Shown here piece after piece: positions 37,347-46,364 of a DNA stretch of 63,516 nt (its first letter is position 1; the number at the start of each line of letters is the position of its first letter). Below the pieces are notes generated by a model. The model ran no database searches, was not told the DNA's origin, and was given only the letters and a program-made list of their open reading frames with translations. The stretch is from Alphaproteobacteria bacterium (GTDB lineage: Bacteria; Pseudomonadota; Alphaproteobacteria; UBA828), in NCBI GenBank assembly GCA_022826345.1, contig JAJDVB010000043.1, positions 1 through 63,516 on the forward strand. Direction: 5' to 3'. The position numbers and the translations under genes are program-made.

Positions 37347-37375
37347 TCCGCGGCACCACCCCAGCCCGCGCATTT

Positions 37376-37404
37376 TTGTCACGGTGCGGCAATGACCGTA
37401 TTGT
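37376..37404 (+). promoter_or_regulatory. Candidate sigma-70 promoter of ppk1-ppx
   Basis: TTGTCA and TATTGT are separated by 17 bp and end about 48 bases before the ppk1 start. The spacing and boxes are good, in the only sizeable gap of this series. Confidence 0.5.
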
Positions 37405-37451
37405 AAGAAACTGCGAATCAAACCAGATAGAGGGGACGCGGGAGCAGCCGA

Positions 37452-39614
37452 ATGGCGAGAGCCAAGCGGGCCGCCGAGGCGCAAAGCTTCGCGCCGGCCG
37501 ACAAGTTCATCAACCGTGAGCTGAGCTGGCTCGCCTTCAACGAGCGAGTGATGGAAGAGGCTGAGAACCTCGACCATCCCGTGCTCGAACGCCTGCGCTT
37601 CCTCTCCATCTCGGGATCGAACCTCGATGAGTTCTACATGGTCCGCGTCGCCGGCCTGCACGGCCAGGTCGAGGCGGGCATCCTCGAATCGTCGCAGGAC
37701 GGTCTAAGCCCCCTCGCGCAAATACGCGCCGTCAACCAACGCGCCAACGCGCTGATGGCGCAGCAGCAGGAGCGCTGGCTCGAACTCCGGGCGGAGCTGG
37801 CCGATGCGGGCATCGCAATCCTGTCGGCCGACCGGCTCAGGGACGACGAGCGGCGCTGGCTCGATGGCTACTTCATCGATCGCCTCTTCCCCGTGCTGAC
37901 CCCCCTCGCCATCGATCCAGCCCATCCGTTCCCGTTCATTCCGAATCTGGGCTTCAGCCTGGCGCTGGAGCTGGTCGAGAAGGGCACCCGGCGCCTGGTC
38001 CCTTCGCTCGTGCGCGTGCCCAGCCAGGTGGAGCGCTTCATCCGTCTGCCCGAAGGCGAGCGGGGCGAAATCCGCTTCATCGCGCTGGAGGACGTGGTGG
38101 AGCTCTACCTCGACCGGCTGTTCCCCGGCTTCGCCCCGAACGCCGTGGGGCGCTTCCGGGTGGTCCGCGACAGCGACATCGAGCTGGAGGAAGAGGCCGA
38201 GGACCTGGTGCGCTCGTTCGAAAGCGCGCTCAAGCGGCGCCGGCGCGGCAGCGTCATCCGGCTCGAGGTGGACTCCACGATGCCTCTGAGCATGCTGGAC
38301 TTCCTCGCCGACCAGCTTCACGTCGACCGGCGCGACGTGGTCAAGGTCGAAGGGATTCTGGGACTCGCCGACACGTCCATGCTGATCAAGTGCGGTCGGG
38401 CCGATCTCGAGTTCACGCCCTACCGCGCACGCTTCCCCGAGCGCATCCGGGATTTCGGCGGCGACTGCTTCGCCGCGATCAAGGCCAAGGACATCGTCGT
38501 CCACCACCCCTACGAGAGCTTCGACGTGGTCGTTCAGTTCCTGCGCCAGGCCGCGCGGGACCCGGACGTGATTGCGATCAAGCAGACGCTCTATCGCACC
38601 AGCAACGATTCGCCCATCGTCAACGCGCTGATCGAAGCAGCGGAGGCGGGCAAGTCGGTCACCGCGCTGGTCGAGCTCAAGGCGCGGTTCGACGAGGCGG
38701 CGAACATCCGCTGGGCGCGGGACCTGGAGCGTGCCGGCGCCCAGGTGGTCTACGGCTTCATGGACCTCAAGACCCACGCCAAGGCATCCCTGGTGGCGCG
38801 GCGCGAGGCCGACGGCCTGCGCAGCTACGTGCATTACGGCACCGGCAATTATCACCCGATCACCGCCGCGATCTACACGGACCTCTCGTTCTTCACCTGC
38901 GATCCGGCGCTTTGCCGTGACGCGGCGCTGCTCTTCAACTATCTGACCGGAGGGGCGGCGCCCGAGCGCTACGAGAAGATCGCGGTCGCCCCGCTCGGCA
39001 TGCGCCCCGCCATCGAAGAGCTGATCGAGGAGGAGATTGCCCATGCCCTCGCCGGCCGGCCGGCGGCGATCTGGTTGAAGCTCAACTCCCTGGTCGACCC
39101 CGACGTGATCGAGGCGCTCTATGCCGCCGCTGCCGCAGGCGTTTCCATCGACATGGTGGTGCGCGGCATCTGCTGCCTGAGGCCCGGCGTGCCGGGACTC
39201 TCGGAGAACATCCGGGTGAAGAGCATCGTCGGGCGCTTCCTCGAACACTCCCGCATCATGTGCTTCGGTGCCGGTCACGGCCTGCCCTCGCCCCAGGCCA
39301 AGGTGTACATCTCGTCCGCCGACTGGATGGGGCGCAATCTGGATCGACGAGTCGAAATGATGGTGCCGATCGAGAACCCCACGGTGCACGAGCAGATTCT
39401 CGATCAGATCATGACCGCGAACTTCAGGGACAACGAACAAAGCTGGACACTGGACGCTGACGGCGCCTTCTCTCGCTTGGCGCCCGACGGCGAGCCCTTC
39501 AACGCCCACCGCTTCTTCATGACCAACCCGTCGCTCTCCGGTCGCGGCACGGCCCGGCGCGAGCCGCGGCTTGCCGTCGCAGGCGACGACGGCGGCGAGC
39601 CGAACGACGGGTGA
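37452..39614 (+). CDS. ppk1: Polyphosphate kinase
   Basis: Ppk1 polymerises phosphate from ATP into polyphosphate. The 720-residue protein has the four-domain PPK1 layout: [20 protein letters not shown] at the start, [36 protein letters not shown], the phospho-accepting His region [13 protein letters not shown], and [20 protein letters not shown]. The second catalytic His region lies near residue 600 ([12 protein letters not shown]). Length is standard. Its stop overlaps the ppx start, so both genes of polyphosphate turnover are coupled. Confidence 0.97.
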   Translation: MARAKRAAEAQSFAPADKFINRELSWLAFNERVMEEAENLDHPVLERLRFLSISGSNLDEFYMVRVAGLHGQVEAGILESSQDGLSPLAQIRAVNQRANALMAQQQERWLELRAELADAGIAILSADRLRDDERRWLDGYFIDRLFPVLTPLAIDPAHPFPFIPNLGFSLALELVEKGTRRLVPSLVRVPSQVERFIRLPEGERGEIRFIALEDVVELYLDRLFPGFAPNAVGRFRVVRDSDIELEEEAEDLVRSFESALKRRRRGSVIRLEVDSTMPLSMLDFLADQLHVDRRDVVKVEGILGLADTSMLIKCGRADLEFTPYRARFPERIRDFGGDCFAAIKAKDIVVHHPYESFDVVVQFLRQAARDPDVIAIKQTLYRTSNDSPIVNALIEAAEAGKSVTALVELKARFDEAANIRWARDLERAGAQVVYGFMDLKTHAKASLVARREADGLRSYVHYGTGNYHPITAAIYTDLSFFTCDPALCRDAALLFNYLTGGAAPERYEKIAVAPLGMRPAIEELIEEEIAHALAGRPAAIWLKLNSLVDPDVIEALYAAAAAGVSIDMVVRGICCLRPGVPGLSENIRVKSIVGRFLEHSRIMCFGAGHGLPSPQAKVYISSADWMGRNLDRRVEMMVPIENPTVHEQILDQIMTANFRDNEQSWTLDADGAFSRLAPDGEPFNAHRFFMTNPSLSGRGTARREPRLAVAGDDGGEPNDG

Positions 39615-41161
39615 CGGAGCAACTGGCGGAGACCCGCCTCGTGGCCGACGCGGCGACTCTTCCAGTCGGAGACGAGCGTTTCCCCGCCGCGGCTGCGGCG
39701 GACGCGCCTTACGGCGTGCTCGATGTCGGCTCCAACTCGATCCGCCTCGTGGTGTTCGAGGGGCTCACACGGGCGCCGGCGCCGGTCTTCAACGAACGCG
39801 AGCTGTGCGGCCTCGGCGCGAACTTGGCCGAGACCGGGACGCTTGCGCCGGACGCGGTGGAACCCGCGCTCGATGCGTTGCGCCGCTTCGCCGCCGCGGC
39901 GGAGGCGCTCGGCGTCGGTCCACTCGACGCCGTGACCACCGCGGCGGTCCGCGACGCCAGCGACGGCGAACGGTTCCGCAAGGCGGTTGCCCGCGAGACC
40001 GGCTTCTCGCTCCGCGTCCTCTCGGGCGAGGAAGAGGCCCGCTACGCCGCGCTCGGCGTGGTTTCGGCTTTCCCCGGTGCGAGCGGGCTGATGGCGGACT
40101 TGGGCGGCGGCAGCCTCGAGCTGGTTCGCCTGGAACACGGGCGGCTCGCCGAGCACGCGACGCTGCCTTTGGGTGTGCTCCGTCTGGGCAGCCTGCCGCC
40201 AAGCCGCCGCGCCGCGCTCGCGGCCGAGCGGCTCCAGGCGCTGCCCTGGCTCGATCGAGTGCGCGGCGAGCCCGTCTATCTCGTGGGCGGTGCGTGGCGG
40301 GCGCTGGCCCGACTCCGCATGGCGTCCGAGCGGCACCCCATCCCGGTCGTCCATCACTATCGCATGACGCCGGCCGAGGCGCGCGAGGCCACCAAGGAGC
40401 TCGCTGCCGTCGATCCCGCGACGCTGCGTCCAGGGCCGGAGGGAATGTTACCCCGGCGGCTCGCGACCGTGCCGAGCGGCGCGTCCGCGCTCAAGGCGTT
40501 GCTGAAGGTCGCCGCACCGGGCGAGGTCCTGTTCTCCGCCTTCGGCCTGCGCGAAGGCCTGCTCTTCGACAGGTTGCCCGCAGCGGTGCGCGCGGAGGAT
40601 CCACTGCACGATGCCTGCCGTTCGATCGCCCGGCGGGACGGCCGCTCGCTGGTCTATGCCGAGGCGCTCGCCTCCTGGCTGGGCCGCTCGACGCTTCCGG
40701 CGCTTGCCCGGCATCGGGAGATGCTGCCTGCGGCGGCGTTCCTCTCCGAGATCGCCTGGCGCCAGCATCCCGACCTGCGCGCGGCCGATGCGTTCACGCG
40801 CATCTCGCGTGCACCCTTTGTCGGCATCGATCACGCGGGCCGCGTGTTCCTGGCGCTCGCGGTGGCTACCCGCTACAAGTCGCGCCTTCCGGTCGTGGCC
40901 AGCCGCACGGTGAACCGGCTGCTGCCGCCGGCGACACGCGCCGAGGCCCGAGCGCTCGGGCTCGCTCTCAGGCTGGCTGAGCGGCTCTCCATCGGGGAGC
41001 CGGCGGTGCTCGACGGCTGCCAGATCGCGGCCGAGGATGGCCACCTGGTGCTGCGGCTCGCGCCCGAGCACCGGCCGCTCGCGTCGGGCAAGGCGCGCAC
41101 GGCGGCAGACGGGCTCGCGCGGGCGCTCAAGTGCCCGCTAACCGTCGAGGTGAATCCCTGA
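39611..41161 (+). CDS. ppx: Exopolyphosphatase / GppA family
   Basis: The 516-residue protein belongs to the Ppx/GppA actin-fold family, which degrades polyphosphate or pppGpp. [32 protein letters not shown] and [18 protein letters not shown] are the nucleotide- and phosphate-binding loops; the C-terminal half resembles an HD-type helical domain. The start is a GTG overlapping the ppk1 stop. In related genomes rnd often follows; here repeats and the accessory island follow instead. Confidence 0.93.
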   Translation: MTEQLAETRLVADAATLPVGDERFPAAAAADAPYGVLDVGSNSIRLVVFEGLTRAPAPVFNERELCGLGANLAETGTLAPDAVEPALDALRRFAAAAEALGVGPLDAVTTAAVRDASDGERFRKAVARETGFSLRVLSGEEEARYAALGVVSAFPGASGLMADLGGGSLELVRLEHGRLAEHATLPLGVLRLGSLPPSRRAALAAERLQALPWLDRVRGEPVYLVGGAWRALARLRMASERHPIPVVHHYRMTPAEAREATKELAAVDPATLRPGPEGMLPRRLATVPSGASALKALLKVAAPGEVLFSAFGLREGLLFDRLPAAVRAEDPLHDACRSIARRDGRSLVYAEALASWLGRSTLPALARHREMLPAAAFLSEIAWRQHPDLRAADAFTRISRAPFVGIDHAGRVFLALAVATRYKSRLPVVASRTVNRLLPPATRAEARALGLALRLAERLSIGEPAVLDGCQIAAEDGHLVLRLAPEHRPLASGKARTAADGLARALKCPLTVEVNP

Positions 41162-41193
41162 CCCGCGGGACGGACAGCCCATAAAACTTCTTG

Positions 41194-41246
41194 CGGGATT
41201 CGGCGGGATTAACTGGGATGTAAGTGGGATAAGCGGGATTAACCCG
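41194..41246. repeat. Short GGGAT array after ppx
   Basis: Five half-units such as CGGGATTCGG, TGGGATGTAAG and CGGGATTAAC repeat the motif of the larger array at 1.4 kb. Both arrays follow the stop of a rightward gene within about 80 bp. This one runs into the direct repeat at the island edge. Confidence 0.7.
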
Positions 41247-41405
41247 CATTTCTCACCACTAGCACGGTCTGCCGCGCCGACGCGAATATACGTTGCAACT
41301 CAATAGGTTGGAAGATTCCGCGAGAGTGACCGAGACACCGTATTGGGGAAAATACACACCAAGTCAGCACGAAAAAGCAATCTCCAGACTATTGGAGAGC
41401 GCCAG
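41241..41405. repeat. Direct repeat at left edge of the accessory island
   Basis: TTTCTCACCACTAGCACGGT matches TTTCTCACCACTAATACAGT at 62698, and 100 bp further on GCACGAAAAAGCAATCTCCAG matches GCACGAGAAAGTAAACTCCAG in the same order and spacing. About 155 bp are shared at perhaps 65-75% identity by eye, in the same orientation, 21.4 kb apart. It may be the remnant of one end of a mobile element. Confidence 0.6.
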
Positions 41406-41731
41406 ATGCGCGCGGATGTACTTGCGCGCGGTCGCCTGCACCACCATTGAACCATACGAGACACGGCCCGCCGCCGACGCCCTCATGGCGACGGCTGGAG
41501 GCGGTTCGGGACCGGTCCATACGCCGGCCGGGTTGTCTCCCCGACGCATGCCCCCACAACCGCCTTGCCGGAGGCCGTGTGGACGGCCGGCCCATTGAGC
41601 ATGTGCGTGAGCCCGCTCCAACGATCGTTCCCCACTTCCCGGCTCCGACCAGGACTGCTTTCGAGTTCGCATCGCTCAGTTCAACACTCGCGACAGGCGC
41701 GCCATGGCTCGGAATGCCGCGGTACGGTCGA
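41406..41731. other. Intergenic stretch without a convincing gene
   Basis: Open frames exist on both strands here but have low-complexity or Arg/Pro-rich translations and no ribosome site or family match. I see nothing else in this stretch. Confidence 0.5.
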
Positions 41732-42357
41732 TCATCGCTTCCGTGACCCGATGATCCAGGCGAAGTTCGTCAGCCGGTCCCGGTCTCTCGGCGGCTTCAG
41801 GCCAATATCCCTCACCAGCATCAGCCCGTTCCGGTTCGGATCGAAGGTATCGCCGTTCACCACCATGACTTGCTCGACGCGCCGGCGCTTCTCAGCCTTG
41901 AGCACGACCGCGCCGTCGCGCAAACGCAGCCCCGTGAACGCTGCGGCCGACTCGCGCACCACATCGCCCACCGCCGGCGCGCCTTCCTCCCCGGCTTCGA
42001 CAGCACGCGCCCTCAGCCTGGGAACGTCCGCCCAGAACGGCGACGAGCGGTTCCGCACCTGGGGCTCTTCCCAAGCTAGAAGACCCCATCGCGCCACCTG
42101 GAGGTCGGCCTCGGATTGAACCCGTAACGGCTGTTGCCCCAGCTGCCGCAAGTGATCGCCAAGCGGGCGCCCTCGGGCAGCGCCGTCGAGTTCCGCCGCG
42201 AGCGGTCGAGCGCAGCGCGGGTCGCCGCGGCCACGTCGTCGAGCGCCCGCACGTCGGGATGGCGCAGCGCCACCGCCATCACCAGCGGCAGCCGCTCGTT
42301 CTCGAACTGAGGCAGCGCGATGGCGGGGAAGGTGGGGCTCGCCATGTTGTGCGTCAT
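41732..42357 (-). pseudogene. Probable frameshifted gene, N-terminus like LarA/DUF2088
   Basis: Read from the ATG at 42357, about 80 residues look like the start of a lactate-racemase-like (DUF2088) protein: FPAIALPQFENERLPL, then VRALDDVAAATRAALDRS and LPEGARLAITCGSWGNSRYG, where family members have VAITAGSRGIAN. The frame then breaks near 42080. A plausible continuation in another frame (VRNRSSPFWADVPRLRARAV through GDTFDPNRNGLMLVRDIG) runs to 41732. The total is about half the usual family length. I infer a degraded gene; the C-terminal part is not recognised. Confidence 0.35.
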
Positions 42358-42550
42358 GGGGCTGCACCATACACCAGAGCGCCACCCGCGTGGCTCCGGC
42401 GCGCCGCACCGACGCCGAAAGGGAATACGCTATCTCTCCGGTCACGTCGGTCTTGGGCTTATAGTGGGCGCGCTACATTACGCGCGCTCGCATCGCTTCG
42501 ACTGCCGGGAATGCGCGACCGCCCGGGGCCGGCTGGACTGAAAGACATCC

Positions 42551-43858
42551 ATGAAGAAGAAGTCCATCGACGCAGAGAAATTCCTCGTATCGAGAGCAGG
42601 CGTGGACAGCGCGTTTCGCGCACGTCTGCTCGCGAATCCCAGAGAAACGATCGAAAAGGAATTGGGTGCAGCGCTGCCCGAGGACCACGAGATTCACGTG
42701 CACGAAGAAAGCCCTGCCACGACGCATCTGGTGCTTCCCCCGCGTGACAAACGCACCGAGGCCGAACGGGAAGCGGCGAGAACCGGCGCCGCATCGCTCG
42801 AGTATCTGCGCAAGACACTCCACGATCCCGCGCCGCCCCTTCGTCCCCCCGCACCGAAAGGGGCAGAAGCCCGAAGAAAGAAGGCCACTACCGCCGAGGC
42901 ACTTGTGAAGGCGGGCAGGGAGAGCATTCGCCGCGGTCTCGCGTTCCTGGAATCCACACTCGACGAGAACGGGGCCTGGCACTGCATCCGCTTCAATGTG
43001 GCCGATCCGGACATTCCGCGGCACTATGAGAGGCCCGCCTTCATCACGGCTCTTTGCGTCCTTGCGCTGGAACGTTGCGGCGAGGCGCGGGCCGAAGCCA
43101 TGTGCGCCGCGTCCAGGGCGTATCTTGCCGACACCATGGAATATCCCGGATTGTGGCGCTACTACCGCCATTTGCCGCAGGATCTCGACAGCACCGCGCT
43201 CTGCTCGCTTGTGATCGGGAGTCATCCCTGGATTCTGTTGGGGCGGAACGTTCCGCACATTTTGGCGAATCGCGACGAGGAAGGTCGTTTCATGACCTGG
43301 GTTCTGACGGAAGACGAGCCCAGTGTCGTGTCGACCTTTCGTATCGAAGCCGACCCCGTCGTCAATGCGAATGTCATTGCCTACCTCGGCGATCATCCCG
43401 AAACCAGGCGCGCCCAACGATGGCTGGAAGACTTGATTGCCGAAGGAAACGTCGAGGAGTCGTCCAAATGGTATCCTGATACAAGCGCAATTTACTACGC
43501 AATTTCTCGCGCCATGAGTCGCGCGCAACCCGCCCTCCATCGACTACGCCCGGTGCTTGCGGATCGTATCTTGGACCTGTGCGACGAGAGGGGAGAATTC
43601 GGCAACATCCTTCAAACAGCGCAGGCTGTATCGGCGCTCTACAATGTCGGCGGTCTTGAACGTATCGACGCGAAACACCAGATAGAAGAGTTCATAAATT
43701 CCCAACATGAAGACGGTAGCTGGCCCGAACTTCTCGCGTTCGGAGACCAGTCGCTAAAGTGGGGAACGGTGGGACAGATAGGGCATGGCTCCGAAGCCGT
43801 GACCTCTGCCTTTTGTATCGAAGCTCTGGAGCACCTTGTCGAACTCTTGCGATCCTGA
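42551..43858 (+). CDS. NHLP leader fused to a terpene-cyclase-like alpha/alpha-toroid protein
   Basis: The 435-residue protein has two parts. Residues about 20-66 (FRARLLANPRETIEKELGA, HEIHVHEES, THLVLPP) are an NHLP leader, closely parallel to the precursor peptide at 49937-50188. Residues about 105-435 resemble the squalene-cyclase/prenyltransferase toroid: QW-type motifs LDENGAW and NSQHEDGSW, NANVIAYLGDHPET, and QDLDSTA, which aligns with the DxDDTA acid motif of class II cyclases with the last Asp changed to Ser but the likely catalytic Asp kept. An acidic-basic linker joins them. Unlike a peptide precursor there is no Gly-Gly/Ala-Gly plus core. It is the first gene of the rightward biosynthetic series. 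Confidence 0.8.
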   Translation: MKKKSIDAEKFLVSRAGVDSAFRARLLANPRETIEKELGAALPEDHEIHVHEESPATTHLVLPPRDKRTEAEREAARTGAASLEYLRKTLHDPAPPLRPPAPKGAEARRKKATTAEALVKAGRESIRRGLAFLESTLDENGAWHCIRFNVADPDIPRHYERPAFITALCVLALERCGEARAEAMCAASRAYLADTMEYPGLWRYYRHLPQDLDSTALCSLVIGSHPWILLGRNVPHILANRDEEGRFMTWVLTEDEPSVVSTFRIEADPVVNANVIAYLGDHPETRRAQRWLEDLIAEGNVEESSKWYPDTSAIYYAISRAMSRAQPALHRLRPVLADRILDLCDERGEFGNILQTAQAVSALYNVGGLERIDAKHQIEEFINSQHEDGSWPELLAFGDQSLKWGTVGQIGHGSEAVTSAFCIEALEHLVELLRS

Positions 43859-43935
43859 AAGATTTGCAGGTCAAGTTGTCCGATGCTAGCATAAATCCCA
43901 GTGCACGGGAGCTATAGTCGACTGGGGACGCTGCC

Positions 43936-46332
43936 ATGCCGCAAGATGCCGTCGTAGACGGTGGCTCAGGCCCAGGCGAGGCTGACAGCAGGCAGCGCAC
44001 CGAGCCCTCGATACTTAACGCCCTTCCGCACTATCTGCCCCTGGCCATTTTTCCGCTGATCGTTGTCGCGGCGTATTTTGGCAGCTGGTGGTTGCTGCCG
44101 CCCCTTCTCTTCATGGCTGTCTCGGGGCCTCTTGATCGGGCGCTCGGCCTCGACGGGCACAATATGGATCCGGCCGGAACGCCAGAACTGCGACTTCTCT
44201 GGCACAATCTGCCGCTATGGATCTGGGCCTTTCTGTGGCCGCCGACGCTCGTTTTCGGCATGTGGCAAATCCTTGTCGCAGATCAGTTCGCGCTCTGGGA
44301 AGCGGTGCTTCTGGGGCTCATTCTGACGATGGAAGCACAGGCCGTTTTCATCGTCGGTCACGAACTGGTTCACCGGCGCTCGACCTGGGAAAGACGGCTT
44401 GGCGAGTTTCTTCTCTCCTCGGCCTCCTATCCGCAATATGCGACGGAGCATGTTTATATTCACCACGCCAACGTCGGCACGCCGCACGACGTGGGATCCG
44501 CACCGAAGGGACAAAGTTTCTGGCACTATTTCCCAAGGGAAGTTGCAAGCAATCTCACGAATTCCTGGAAAGTAGCGGGCGACCGTCTGGCGCGGCGCCG
44601 ACTGCCCGTATGGCATTACAGCAATCCCTTCTGGCGCTACGGCATCGCTCTCGGGTTCTGGTATGGACTGGTTTTCTGGATGGGCGGAATCTGGGCGGTT
44701 CTGGTCTTTGCCTTCCTCGGTCTGTGTTGCGTTTTCTCGATGAAGATCAGCAACTACTTTCAGCACTATGGTCTGCGCCGGGTGCGACTGCCCAACGGCC
44801 GCTGGGAGAAGGTATTGCCACGCCATTCCTGGAGCGCTGACTGGAAATTCAGCAACTGGATGTTCTTCAACATGCAGCGCCATGCGGATCATCATGCGGT
44901 GGCATCCCGCCACTACCCGCTGTTGCAGGTGTGGGGCCCCGACGAATCGCCGGAATTGCCGGGAACCTACGGCGATATGATGAATATCGTGCTGCGGCCG
45001 AAGCGCTGGTTCGCAAAGATGGATCCCCTGGTGGATCAGTGGCGCGCACATTTCTATCCCGAGATCGATGACTGGAGCGCCTACGACAGCCCGCTGTCCG
45101 CGGCGCGGCCCGAGTCCTTCGAGGCGATCGTCGAAATCTTCGGCGCCGCTCCTCGGCTCGCCAGGTGGATCGAGCGCAATTCGCAGGTTCTCGACAGCTT
45201 GCAGGATCGGGAATTCACCGATCTCGATCTGCCGAAGGGATTCGGCCCCGATCCCGAATACGAGACGATCGCGCGGCGCGGGCTCGCCAGACTCTACTGG
45301 ACGCACGAGATGGGCGTTCAGGAGATGCAGGACCGGATCACCGAGTTGCCGACGGTCGATGCACGGGAATCCGCCGAGAGCGTGCGCAACTGGTCCAACG
45401 ACAAGGCATTTCAGATCGGCATGCACGTCGTGCGCGGAAACCTGTCGCCGGCCGAAGCGAAGACCGCGCTCTCCAACCTGGCCGAAGCGTCCATTTCGAC
45501 CGTGCTGGCCGCAGGCGTCGCGGACTTCGTCGAGCGGGCCGGGCCACTGAGCGCGGGTGGGGTCGTCGGCGTATTCCTGGGCGATCTCGCCAGCCGAGAG
45601 GCCTTTCCCGGCGTCGCCCTCGAGATGCTCTTCGTCCATGAGGACGAGCGGTCCGGCGAGAACCAGAGTCTCGTTCGGCGCTTCCGCAAGGCCCTGACCG
45701 AGATGGCACGGGACAGCCTGCTCTTTTCTCCGATCCCGTCCGGCTCGAAATCCCTTCTTGCCCTGCCGCTATCTGAGCTGGCCGAGCACTGCGGGGCTCC
45801 TGATTCCAGCGACATTCCCCTCCTCACCCGGGCGCGCTGCGTGTTCGCGTGCGGCGATCCCGACATCGGCCGGCGCTTCGACGAGGCACGCCGCGGCGTC
45901 CTGACCCAGTGCGGCGCGGACGAGTCCCTCTTCGCCCGGTTGCGTCAGCCGATGGATGCCCCCTCCAATTCGGGCGTGGCGGCATACGCCCGTATGCGCG
46001 GCGGACTGGACGAGGTCGAGAAGGCCGCCCGCTTCCTGCAGCTCACGAGCGCCGGAAGCCGCCTCGACGATCCGGCTCCGAGCGCTGCGGCGGTGTTCGA
46101 TGCCGCCGGCGCCGAGCCGCTGGCGCAGGCCGCGGCCCTGTGGCGGGACCTACAGGCAATCATGCGCCTCGTCGGCGAGGACGGATTCGACCCGGTCGCG
46201 GCCGGCCCGAAGGTCCAGTCGCTCGTCGCGAACGCGTGCGGGCACGAGGATTTCGCTGCGCTGGAAGCGGCGGTCGCCGAGACCGCATCCCGCGCCGCCG
46301 CGCGGATCGATACGCTGCATTCGCGCGAGTGA
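43936..46332 (+). CDS. AlkB-type di-iron hydroxylase fused to a degenerate GlnE-like domain
   Basis: The first 400 or so residues of 798 form an integral-membrane alkane-hydroxylase/desaturase domain with its histidine boxes: GHELVHRR near 142, EHVYIHHANVGTPHD near 175, NYFQHYGL near 273 and QRHADHH near 316, among several membrane spans. From about residue 440 the sequence resembles the glutamine-synthetase adenylyltransferase GlnE: LSNLAEASISTVLAAGVADF, PIPSGSKSLLALPLSEL and LTRARCVFACGDPDIG match RLRPSGSKG and LTRARVVAGD there. The catalytic SDLDL of GlnE reads VALEM here, so the domain has probably lost nucleotidyl transfer. It lies 77 bp after the leader-cyclase gene and its stop overlaps a possible GTG of the next gene. 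Confidence 0.8.
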   Translation: MPQDAVVDGGSGPGEADSRQRTEPSILNALPHYLPLAIFPLIVVAAYFGSWWLLPPLLFMAVSGPLDRALGLDGHNMDPAGTPELRLLWHNLPLWIWAFLWPPTLVFGMWQILVADQFALWEAVLLGLILTMEAQAVFIVGHELVHRRSTWERRLGEFLLSSASYPQYATEHVYIHHANVGTPHDVGSAPKGQSFWHYFPREVASNLTNSWKVAGDRLARRRLPVWHYSNPFWRYGIALGFWYGLVFWMGGIWAVLVFAFLGLCCVFSMKISNYFQHYGLRRVRLPNGRWEKVLPRHSWSADWKFSNWMFFNMQRHADHHAVASRHYPLLQVWGPDESPELPGTYGDMMNIVLRPKRWFAKMDPLVDQWRAHFYPEIDDWSAYDSPLSAARPESFEAIVEIFGAAPRLARWIERNSQVLDSLQDREFTDLDLPKGFGPDPEYETIARRGLARLYWTHEMGVQEMQDRITELPTVDARESAESVRNWSNDKAFQIGMHVVRGNLSPAEAKTALSNLAEASISTVLAAGVADFVERAGPLSAGGVVGVFLGDLASREAFPGVALEMLFVHEDERSGENQSLVRRFRKALTEMARDSLLFSPIPSGSKSLLALPLSELAEHCGAPDSSDIPLLTRARCVFACGDPDIGRRFDEARRGVLTQCGADESLFARLRQPMDAPSNSGVAAYARMRGGLDEVEKAARFLQLTSAGSRLDDPAPSAAAVFDAAGAEPLAQAAALWRDLQAIMRLVGEDGFDPVAAGPKVQSLVANACGHEDFAALEAAVAETASRAAARIDTLHSRE

Positions 46333-46364
46333 ATGCGTCAGCCGATCCGGCGCGGAGCTCCCGC

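Noticed and set aside
37704..39509. 601-codon reverse frame inside ppk1
   Set aside because: Shadow of ppk1, which has all family signatures on the forward strand.
41293..41598. Short forward frame at the island edge
   Set aside because: It overlaps the direct repeat, is Pro/Arg-rich and has no ribosome site.
42551..42760. The leader region of the toroid fusion as a separate precursor peptide
   Set aside because: No stop, Gly-Gly/Ala-Gly site or Cys/Ser/Thr core follows; the frame continues unbroken into the toroid domain.
43936..46332. Two separate genes for the AlkB and GlnE-like parts
   Set aside because: The frame is continuous with no internal stop and no clear ribosome site at the junction.
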